The notes under the pieces were generated by a model. The model was not told the origin of the DNA and ran no database searches. It saw only the letters and a list, made by a program, of their open reading frames with translations. From assembly GCA_023443025.1 (NCBI GenBank), contig JAEZWM010000025.1, positions 1-5,121 on the forward strand: DNA of 5,121 bases. Direction: 5' to 3'. Positions 1-5,121 of this stretch are shown here, in pieces; position 1 is the first letter of the stretch; each line of letters starts with the position of its first letter. The stretch comes from Bacillota bacterium. Its GTDB lineage: Bacteria; Bacillota; Clostridia; Tissierellales; Peptoniphilaceae. The position numbers and the translations under genes were made by a program.

Positions 1-15
1 ATAAACAAGCAAATT

Positions 16-37
16 AAAAGAGCCATCCGGCTCTTTT
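16..37. terminator. Intrinsic (rho-independent) terminator, probably bidirectional
   Basis: A perfect 9-bp stem (AAAAGAGCC at 16-24, GGCTCTTTT at 29-37) closes a 4-base loop (ATCC). Read rightward, the hairpin runs into a T tract (34-39), so it would stop a gene entering from the left of the window. Read leftward, it lies immediately behind the stop codon of the polymerase-like gene (38-40), and the hairpin is followed by TTTTAATTT, so it can also end that transcript. The stem and tracts are seen directly; bidirectional action is inferred. Confidence 0.85.
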
Positions 38-1402
38 TTAAATTCCAATTTTTCTTAGTATTAAATTAAACACCGCCATAGCTACGCCTGTTAGTGTTAC
101 TAAGGTCCAGATCATGGAGAAGATATAATCAGTGTAACCACCATTTAGTGTAAACAATAGATTTACTGTCCAGTAAGTAAACAGAGCTATTGTTATTGGT
201 GATTTTTTTATCTTGTTAAATATCGTGTTTACTACAAAAAATACTACCGGTATGTGAATCATGGAAGCAAATATACCCCATTTACCAAAGTTTGCAAAAG
301 CTTCTCCTAAGAACAGTCCATTATAGACTCCTGATGTTCCTTGCCTTATTCCTAAGAAATTGACTGTCTCCATTACTACTCGACCCGATCTAATGACCGA
401 AGGATGACCGAGCAGCATTCTACCGATGGGGTTTGGAAGGCTAGCTCCATTTAATAGATTGGTTCTGTAGGTAAACACTTCAAGGTGAAGTATATATGCT
501 GATGGTGTTGTCATAATAATTCTATTAATTGGACCATCAAAGCTCAGAGTTCTTCTAAGTGGTGCATCGGTTATAAATGTATACATAGCCACTATTGCTA
601 CTACCGACACGATTCCTATTGCAATGATGTGTTTTAGATTAATCCTGTCTCCATAATAGATTGACAGTATTATGAAAGATCCCCAATAAATTATAATCGG
701 TGCTTTTTGTATATTGTAAAAAGCGATCAGATTTGATGCTATAAATAGTATTATAAACATGACTATCCATCTAAGTTCTTTTGTCTTTCTCATATAGATA
801 TAAGCTATATATGAAATAAATGGTGTAAGTGCAATCGCAAAAATATTTTTGATGTACTGGTTTCCAGGAAAACCTGCATCTGCTAAATTCCTAAGTCTAG
901 CTAATTCGAGTGGTGGCGTACCTATTATCATATTGTAAATAGGTGAGTTGTTAATTCCTATCACAGCATAGGTATAAATTACAGCTGAAACGACTACCAC
1001 AGTCGAAATCACCATAGTTATAAATTCAGAATTTGATGATTCATGTGTTATAACTTCACGTCTAAGGTACTCGACATTCTTATCGGTATCGTATTTAAAA
1101 ATCTTATTTAGTGCAATTATTATCAATGGAAATACGACAAAAACCATAAGTACCGTAAGCCATGCAATTATTTTCATATCCTGATGCTTCATATATCTTG
1201 AGGTGTGGTGATTTATGCCCACTAGAAAAAGTGTCGTCCCCAGTACTGACAAAAGAAGCAGAAAGTAGTAAGCACCTGAAATAGGATTTATCGTAACCGG
1301 GTTTAGATTGCCTGCTGCATATTTAAATAGTATCGTACCAAGAATCACCACTATAAAGGTGACCCCAAGGACTGATAGATTCATTAAAGTATAGTTTATC
1401 AT
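38..1402 (-). CDS. wzy: Wzy-like oligosaccharide repeat-unit polymerase (polytopic membrane protein)
   Basis: A 454-residue integral membrane protein, probably the polymerase that joins lipid-linked repeat units on the outer face of the membrane. About 11 hydrophobic segments are visible, near residues 8-30, 44-63, 78-101, 128-150, 186-203, 212-229, 235-250, 258-277, 373-395, 401-420 and 424-447. The positive-inside rule (RKTKELR, KNKIKK-like and RKIGI ends inside) leaves two long outside loops, about 151-185 and 278-372, the layout expected of Wzy proteins. The second loop is rich in Arg and Gly. The stretch GEAFANFGKWG (366-376) before segment 9 resembles the E-x-Y/F-x-N-F-G-x-x-G region common in these polymerases. 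The start ATG at 1402 has GAGG 7 nt upstream (1413-1410). It is transcribed away from the other three genes. Wzy families are very divergent, so an O-antigen ligase-like or other glycan-processing role is possible; the family-level call is firmer than the exact reaction. Confidence 0.78.
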   Translation of the reverse strand: MINYTLMNLSVLGVTFIVVILGTILFKYAAGNLNPVTINPISGAYYFLLLLSVLGTTLFLVGINHHTSRYMKHQDMKIIAWLTVLMVFVVFPLIIIALNKIFKYDTDKNVEYLRREVITHESSNSEFITMVISTVVVVSAVIYTYAVIGINNSPIYNMIIGTPPLELARLRNLADAGFPGNQYIKNIFAIALTPFISYIAYIYMRKTKELRWIVMFIILFIASNLIAFYNIQKAPIIIYWGSFIILSIYYGDRINLKHIIAIGIVSVVAIVAMYTFITDAPLRRTLSFDGPINRIIMTTPSAYILHLEVFTYRTNLLNGASLPNPIGRMLLGHPSVIRSGRVVMETVNFLGIRQGTSGVYNGLFLGEAFANFGKWGIFASMIHIPVVFFVVNTIFNKIKKSPITIALFTYWTVNLLFTLNGGYTDYIFSMIWTLVTLTGVAMAVFNLILRKIGI

Positions 1403-1409
1403 GTTATTT

Positions 1410-1413
1410 CCTC
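1410..1413 (-). promoter_or_regulatory. Ribosome binding site of the Wzy-like gene
   Basis: GAGG on the minus strand lies 7 nt before the ATG at 1402. It supports that start over the in-frame Met at residue 7, which has no comparable purine tract in front of it. Confidence 0.7.
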
Positions 1414-1432
1414 ATTTCTCTAAACTAATTAA

Positions 1433-1441
1433 ATTATATCA
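1433..1441 (-). promoter_or_regulatory. Extended -10 promoter driving the Wzy-like gene leftward
   Basis: Minus-strand TGATATAAT (1441 to 1433) is an exact extended -10 (TGnTATAAT). The best -35 at a usual distance is weak (TTTTAT, 1460-1455, 16-bp spacer), which fits an extended -10 promoter that does not depend on a strong -35. The predicted start near 1426 gives a leader of about 24 nt containing the GAGG ribosome site. The prediction is by sequence match only. Confidence 0.6.
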
Positions 1442-1464
1442 TAAATGCCCAAATATAAAAGCTC

Positions 1465-1493
1465 TTGTATTGATCATGTACTTATTATATTAT
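1465..1493 (+). promoter_or_regulatory. Sigma-A-like promoter driving the lipoprotein-epimerase-glycosyltransferase operon
   Basis: TTGTAT (1465-1470) is separated by 17 bp from TATTAT (1488-1493), each close to the TTGACA and TATAAT consensus. The predicted transcription start is near 1500, giving a leader of about 27 nt before the ATG at 1527. The region is AT-rich, and overlapping -10 alternatives such as TATTAT at 1483-1488 exist, so the exact hexamer is uncertain. It lies back to back with the leftward promoter at 1433-1441. Confidence 0.55.
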
Positions 1494-1502
1494 AGTACTA
1501 TA
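1491..1502. repeat. Perfect 12-bp palindrome at the rightward promoter (candidate operator)
   Basis: TATAGTACTATA is its own reverse complement. It overlaps the last bases of the predicted -10 (1488-1493) and the predicted start site near 1500. In addition, GTACT at 1478-1482 and AGTAC at 1494-1498 form an inverted pair around the -10. The position suits a repressor site, but short AT-rich palindromes arise easily by chance and no regulator gene is in the window. Confidence 0.35.
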
Positions 1503-1513
1503 CCATTTAACAA

Positions 1514-1519
1514 GAGAGG
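1514..1519 (+). promoter_or_regulatory. Ribosome binding site of the lipoprotein gene
   Basis: GAGAGG ends 7 nt before the ATG at 1527. Together with the lipoprotein signal peptide that begins exactly at that ATG, it fixes the start there, although the frame stays open upstream to 1401. Confidence 0.75.
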
Positions 1520-1526
1520 CAGTGCT

Positions 1527-3329
1527 ATGAAAAAGATTTTAAATGTATTTTTAATTATATTACTTTGTATTTCTATCTTTGCAGGATGTTCAGCAAGAGT
1601 GAATCCTGAAGCCGGCGAAGACATTGGAAATCAGCTTAAAAAAGAAAAACTTGAGAAACAAGATCTAGAAAGGGCAAAGCAGGAGTTTTTAAAAGAATAC
1701 AATTATCAAACCAGTATTCCTGAGGAGCTTACATTTGGTATGATTGGATTTATTGGAAATATGAATCCGTTCTACACCAATAACGACTCCTCAAAAAAAA
1801 TTAACTCCATGCTTTATAAACCGCTATTTTATATTACAACTGAAGGCTTTGACGACAAGATAAATGTAGTTTTGGCTGACGAAGTGAAATATGAAAACAA
1901 AAAGGTCACTATAAAGCTAAAAAATGGATTAAAATGGCATGATGGTAAAGAAATGACGGCTGATGATGTCCTTTATACTTACGGGTATCTAGTGGAGGAT
2001 AATAAAACTGTTTATGCAGATTATATGTATCTTGATGGCAATCCAATAAAGTTTAAAAAACTAGATAAACTGACTGTTGAGCTTGATTTAGACAGATATT
2101 CAGGATCAATTTTACAAAAACTGTCTGAAATCAAAATACTTCCAAAGCATATTTTTGAAGGCAAAGAGAAGGAAGAATATACGCCAAATGAATCTGAATT
2201 CTTAATAGGGAATTCTGCATATGCATTTTCAAAGTATAGATTAGATGAGACTTTTAACACTGAAGTAATAGACTTTGAGTACTATGATAATTCTATTTAC
2301 GAAAAACCGCAGTTTGAAAAGATATCACTAAGGGCTTCAGCAAATCTATATACAAACAGATATGACCTATTAGACTATAATATGCAAGTAGGCTATCTGC
2401 TTCCAAACGATTCAGTAACTTTCAAAAGAGAGCTTTACAAAAATGAGATTTTCGATGAAGGTTATGACATAGCGATGATATATAAGCTGGAACATGAACA
2501 TGTTGGAACGAGTGAATTAAGGCGCAATATTGCAGATATGCTTCTTCCAAGCTCGCTTACGGGGTATTTTGGAATGTCTAACTACACCAAGGCGGCGGAT
2601 TCCATTTTTGGAATTACAACGAAGCATAAATCTCCACAAAACGCCTATTATAATGCTCAAACAGCTGATGTTGCCGAGAGCATAAGAAGATATCAGGTTG
2701 ATAATGATGGAGCGGTATTGAAGTTTGGTTTTAAGATGGAAGAAGGGGAGTTTCAGGAGAGAATCGCAATTACGAGTCAGGAACTATACAGAACTCAAGA
2801 GATAAACTTAGAAATCGTGCCGCTTTTTGAAGAAGAGTATGTTGAAGGACTTCAAAATACAAATACAGAACATTTTGACTTTGCTCTTATTAAGCACGAG
2901 AGTATAAAAAGTCCTGATGCCTATAGAAACTTCTATAAAAGCGATGGGATAATGAACTATACAGGGTTTGATAATGACGAAATTATAAAGAAGTTTGATG
3001 CTGCAGATGCGATTGAAGATTATCTGGAAAGACAACTGGCTTATGATGATTTACAAAAAGCACTGTATGAAGAGCTACCTATGAATCCGCTCGTAAATGT
3101 AAAGACATCATTTGTCTATGATGATAGAATTGATGCATCGGAAGCTGTTCCGGATGCTAAATCATATTTCATCTATCCAGAAAAATTAGCTATGACCGCA
3201 AAAGAAGTCGACAAGAGTTTAATAGAAAAGTATGAGATCAAAGAAGATCAATTGGAATTAAAACCAAAATACAATAATGTAAATATTTTAGCTAAAACAC
3301 ATAATGAAGGTAAAGTTAAAGGTGAATAA
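1527..3329 (+). CDS. Family 5 (oligopeptide/nickel-type) ABC-transporter solute-binding lipoprotein
   Basis: A 600-residue secreted, lipid-anchored substrate-binding protein of the SBP_bac_5 (OppA/DppA-like) family, expected to sit on the outer face of the membrane. Residues 1-20 form a signal peptide (MKK, then a hydrophobic core) ending in the lipobox FAGC, with Cys21 as the lipidated residue. A charged, probably helical linker rich in Lys and Glu follows (about 30-62). The binding domain begins near residue 68. Family landmarks in order are NPFYTNN (80-86), the classic LKWHDGKEMTADDV segment around 135-148, a GYDIAMIY...SELRRNIADMLLP region (312-341) equivalent to the part before the hinge, GFDNDEI (480-486), and YDDLQKALYEELPMNPL (506-522). 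The length is at the upper end of the family's usual range. No permease or ATPase gene is adjacent in the window. It is the first gene after the rightward promoter and its stop touches the epimerase start, so the two are surely co-transcribed. Family membership is clear; the ligand is unknown, and peptide, sugar-related or sensory roles cannot be separated. Confidence 0.88.
   Translation: MKKILNVFLIILLCISIFAGCSARVNPEAGEDIGNQLKKEKLEKQDLERAKQEFLKEYNYQTSIPEELTFGMIGFIGNMNPFYTNNDSSKKINSMLYKPLFYITTEGFDDKINVVLADEVKYENKKVTIKLKNGLKWHDGKEMTADDVLYTYGYLVEDNKTVYADYMYLDGNPIKFKKLDKLTVELDLDRYSGSILQKLSEIKILPKHIFEGKEKEEYTPNESEFLIGNSAYAFSKYRLDETFNTEVIDFEYYDNSIYEKPQFEKISLRASANLYTNRYDLLDYNMQVGYLLPNDSVTFKRELYKNEIFDEGYDIAMIYKLEHEHVGTSELRRNIADMLLPSSLTGYFGMSNYTKAADSIFGITTKHKSPQNAYYNAQTADVAESIRRYQVDNDGAVLKFGFKMEEGEFQERIAITSQELYRTQEINLEIVPLFEEEYVEGLQNTNTEHFDFALIKHESIKSPDAYRNFYKSDGIMNYTGFDNDEIIKKFDAADAIEDYLERQLAYDDLQKALYEELPMNPLVNVKTSFVYDDRIDASEAVPDAKSYFIYPEKLAMTAKEVDKSLIEKYEIKEDQLELKPKYNNVNILAKTHNEGKVKGE
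3318..3325 (+). promoter_or_regulatory. Ribosome binding site of the epimerase gene, inside the lipoprotein 3' end
   Basis: AAAGGTGA lies within the last codons of the lipoprotein gene, with GGTG ending 5 nt before the ATG at 3330. The TAA of the upstream gene (3327-3329) abuts that ATG without a gap, a layout that favours translational coupling. Confidence 0.7.
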
Positions 3330-4394
3330 ATGAAGATAATGTCAATAGTTGGTGCCAGACCACAATTCGTAAAAGAGGCGATAGTGCAGCATGAAATCAA
3401 TAAAGTTAATAATCTAAATGAGGTTGTTGTGCATACGGGTCAACACTACGATGAAAATATGTCGGGAAGCTTTTTTGAAACGCTCAGCATGAGAAAACCG
3501 GATTTCAATCTAGGACTTTCAGGTGGCAGTCATGGGAAGATGACCGGAGAAATGCTTATAAAGCTAGAAGAGCTGATGATGTCTGAAAAACCGGACTTGG
3601 TGCTACTTTATGGAGATACCAACTCTACACTTGCAGGGGCATTGGCTGCAGCTAAGCTAAAGATATCTGTTGCTCATGTTGAAGCAGGACTTAGACAGCA
3701 TCCAAAGGACATGCCGGAGGAAATCAATAGAGTATTAACCGACAGGATATCAAAATATCTTTTTGTACCTAGCGAATGGGGAATGACGAATCTGGAAAGA
3801 GAAGGGATAAGAGAAGGAGTTCATTTTACAGGCGATGTAATGTATGATGTATTCTTAAAGATGAAGCCTTCCTTTGATGACTCATACCATAAGGAGCTAG
3901 GTCTTGAAACCGGTAAGTTTATGGTAATGACTATGCATAGGGACTTTAATGTAGACGATGCAGAGATCTTAAGCGGCATCTTAAAGGGAGTAGCTAAGGT
4001 TGCACACGATATGCCGGTTGTATTTACCATACATCCAAGAACAAGTGGAAGAATCAAAGAATTTAAACTTGAGAATCTATTGGAAGGGATAAAAGTAATT
4101 CCACCAATCGACTATCTAAAACTTATGGGACTTACACAAAATGCCTATGCTGCAATTACCGATAGTGGCGGCTATCAAAAGGAAACATACTTCTCAGGTA
4201 AAAAAGCACTTGTACTAATGCCTGATACAAGTTGGATTGAACTGGTAAATGAAGGCATAAATGTGTTGGTTGATGGAAAAAATATTTATGATGCTTTTAA
4301 AGAACTAAAAACAGGAGAATTCAAAGAGAATATCTATGGCAGCGGGGATGCTGCACAGAGAATTGTAAAGATAATCTCAGATGATATAGTATAA
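3330..4394 (+). CDS. wecB: UDP-N-acetylglucosamine 2-epimerase family protein (non-hydrolysing, WecB/MnaA/WbpI-like)
   Basis: A cytoplasmic GT-B-fold epimerase of 354 residues that inverts C2 of a UDP-N-acetyl sugar, most simply UDP-GlcNAc to UDP-ManNAc. The start GARPQFVK (8-15) and the shorter length, compared with about 375 residues for E. coli WecB, resemble the WbpI type, which acts on a UDP-2,3-diacetamido glucuronate, so the substrate is open. Visible landmarks are Arg10, HTGQHYDENM (35-44), YGDTNSTLAGALAA (94-107, Asp96 equivalent to the catalytic-site Asp95 of E. coli WecB), HVEAGLR (116-122, Glu118), MPEEINR (128-134, Glu131 and Arg134), TMHR (201-204, His203), HPRT (235-238), TDSGGYQKE (277-285) and the WIEL segment (302-305). 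Two normally conserved spots differ: HRDFN (203-207) replaces HRxEN, and LMPDTSW (296-302) lacks the usual Arg and Glu of MRDxTEW. The protein is full length and in frame. It lies between the lipoprotein and a glycosyltransferase in one operon, consistent with making a precursor sugar. Confidence 0.9.
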   Translation: MKIMSIVGARPQFVKEAIVQHEINKVNNLNEVVVHTGQHYDENMSGSFFETLSMRKPDFNLGLSGGSHGKMTGEMLIKLEELMMSEKPDLVLLYGDTNSTLAGALAAAKLKISVAHVEAGLRQHPKDMPEEINRVLTDRISKYLFVPSEWGMTNLEREGIREGVHFTGDVMYDVFLKMKPSFDDSYHKELGLETGKFMVMTMHRDFNVDDAEILSGILKGVAKVAHDMPVVFTIHPRTSGRIKEFKLENLLEGIKVIPPIDYLKLMGLTQNAYAAITDSGGYQKETYFSGKKALVLMPDTSWIELVNEGINVLVDGKNIYDAFKELKTGEFKENIYGSGDAAQRIVKIISDDIV

Positions 4395-4397
4395 GCC

Positions 4398-5121
4398 ATG
4401 CCAAGAATGATATTTCATGTACCCAATAAAATAATGCCGGAGATGAAATCCGCATCTCATATTAGACCGCTCAAGATGCTTGAGGCTTTTGAAGAGATAG
4501 GCTATGAGGTTGATTATGTAATGGGTGATGCAAACACCAGAAAAGAGCAAATTAAAAGAATCAAGGATAAGATAAACTCCGGAGTGGTTTACGATTTTAT
4601 GTATTCGGAAAGCTCAACGATGCCTACTCTTTTAACTGAGAGCCATCATCTGCCGACTCATCCTCTTTTAGACTTTGGATTTTTTAAATTCGTTAAAAAT
4701 GCCGGTATTAAAATTGGACTGTTTTATAGGGATATATACTGGAAGTTCCCGCTTTATAAAGAATCTGTAAGTGGTTTTAAGTATCATCTAGCAGTAGCCA
4801 TGTATAAATACGATTTAAAAGAGTATGTTAAGTATTTGGATATCCTATACCTACCAAGTATGGCTATGGCGAAGTATCTACCTAAAGAGCTTAGAGTTAT
4901 TTCAAAAGCCCTTCCTCCCGGTTATCCCTTGTCCGTTAATGATAATAAACAAATATCAGGAGTAAAGATGATTTACGTTGGAGGGATAGGCGGTCTCTAT
5001 GATTTAAGAAAATTTGTTGAGACAGTCAATGAACTTGAGAGTATCGAGCTTACTATATGCTGTAGAGAGAACGAGTGGAACGCTTATAAAAACAGTTATC
5101 CCAGTCTTAATAAAAACATTT
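4398..5121 (+). CDS. Glycosyltransferase (GT4/GT-B-like), 3' end cut by the window edge
   Basis: The frame stays open from ATG 4398 through the window end, giving 241 residues with no stop; the C-terminal part is missing. The N-terminal half looks like a GT-B acceptor domain: the opening MIFHVPN strand (4-10), SASHIRPLKMLEAFEEIGYEV (18-38, matching the S-x-x-x-R-P-x-x-x-x-x-x-x-x-x-G-Y-x-V layout of GT4 enzymes), the YDFMYSESSTMPTLL region (65-79), LFYRDIYWKFP (108-118) and LPSMAM (152-157). LPPGYP (172-177) and YVGGIGGLYDL (191-201) mark the linker and the first strand and Gly-rich turn of the nucleotide-sugar domain. The E-x7-E signature would lie beyond the window. It likely adds one sugar to a lipid-linked repeat unit on the cytoplasmic face; donor and acceptor cannot be read. 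The ATG is 3 nt after the epimerase stop, in the same reading frame, with no Shine-Dalgarno sequence in front, so initiation probably depends on coupling. Met4 (4407) is an alternative start. Confidence 0.82.
   Translation, partial: MPRMIFHVPNKIMPEMKSASHIRPLKMLEAFEEIGYEVDYVMGDANTRKEQIKRIKDKINSGVVYDFMYSESSTMPTLLTESHHLPTHPLLDFGFFKFVKNAGIKIGLFYRDIYWKFPLYKESVSGFKYHLAVAMYKYDLKEYVKYLDILYLPSMAMAKYLPKELRVISKALPPGYPLSVNDNKQISGVKMIYVGGIGGLYDLRKFVETVNELESIELTICCRENEWNAYKNSYPSLNKNI

Noticed and set aside
1400..1403. CATG giving overlapping start codons on opposite strands
   Set aside because: Any CATG creates this; only the minus-strand ATG has a ribosome site and a credible protein.
1401..1526. A 42-codon upstream extension of the lipoprotein frame, starting at ATG 1401
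   Set aside because: The extension overlaps both predicted promoters and the leftward gene's start, has no ribosome site of its own, and would bury the clean lipoprotein signal peptide that begins at 1527 behind GAGAGG.
1403..1526. Possible riboswitch or small RNA in the divergent gap
   Set aside because: The predicted leaders are only about 24 and 27 nt, and the gap shows no stable GC-containing stem or terminator-like hairpin.
2021..2260. Reverse-strand open frame of 79 codons inside the lipoprotein gene
   Set aside because: Shadow of a well-supported gene; Ser/Phe-rich low-complexity translation, no recognisable domain and no ribosome site noted.
2808..3035. Reverse-strand open frame of 75 codons inside the lipoprotein gene
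   Set aside because: Antisense to conserved solute-binding protein sequence; no motif or independent promoter seen.
3821..4057. Reverse-strand open frame of 78 codons inside the epimerase gene
   Set aside because: Antisense to the conserved core of the epimerase (including the TMHR region); no sign of an independent gene.

Overview
The window looks like part of a surface-polysaccharide (exopolysaccharide, capsule or cell-wall glycan) locus from a low-GC, Gram-positive-type bacterium, most plausibly a clostridial member of the Bacillota. This rests on the AT-rich coding sequence, the purine-rich Shine-Dalgarno sites (GAGG, GAGAGG, AAAGGTGA), sigma-A-like promoters in the single long intergenic gap, and a lipobox-bearing solute-binding lipoprotein. 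No marker in the window fixes the genus.

Layout. Positions 16-37 hold a strong hairpin terminator. It lies directly behind a leftward gene (38-1402, minus strand) for a polytopic membrane protein that reads as a Wzy-type oligosaccharide repeat-unit polymerase. A 124-bp divergent control region (1403-1526) follows. It carries an extended -10 promoter firing leftward, a -35/-10 promoter firing rightward, and a perfect 12-bp palindrome at the predicted rightward start site. Rightward from there is a tight run of genes: a family 5 (oligopeptide/nickel-type) solute-binding lipoprotein (1527-3329), a non-hydrolysing UDP-GlcNAc 2-epimerase-family enzyme (3330-4394, starting on the base after the previous stop), and the first 241 codons of a GT-B/GT4-like glycosyltransferase (4398 to the window edge, 3 nt after the previous stop).

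How they may work together. The epimerase would supply a manno-configured UDP-N-acetyl sugar (ManNAc or a 2,3-diacetamido relative), the glycosyltransferase would add a sugar to a lipid-linked repeat unit, and the Wzy-like protein would polymerise flipped repeat units outside the membrane. The outlier is the peptide-binding-type lipoprotein. It has no transport permease or ATPase beside it here and sits first in the sugar operon with zero spacing to the epimerase. The most interesting points are this lipoprotein's placement, the altered conserved motifs in the epimerase, and the shared control region from which the polymerase and the sugar operon diverge. No complete novel system, CRISPR array, mobile element or RNA gene is visible.
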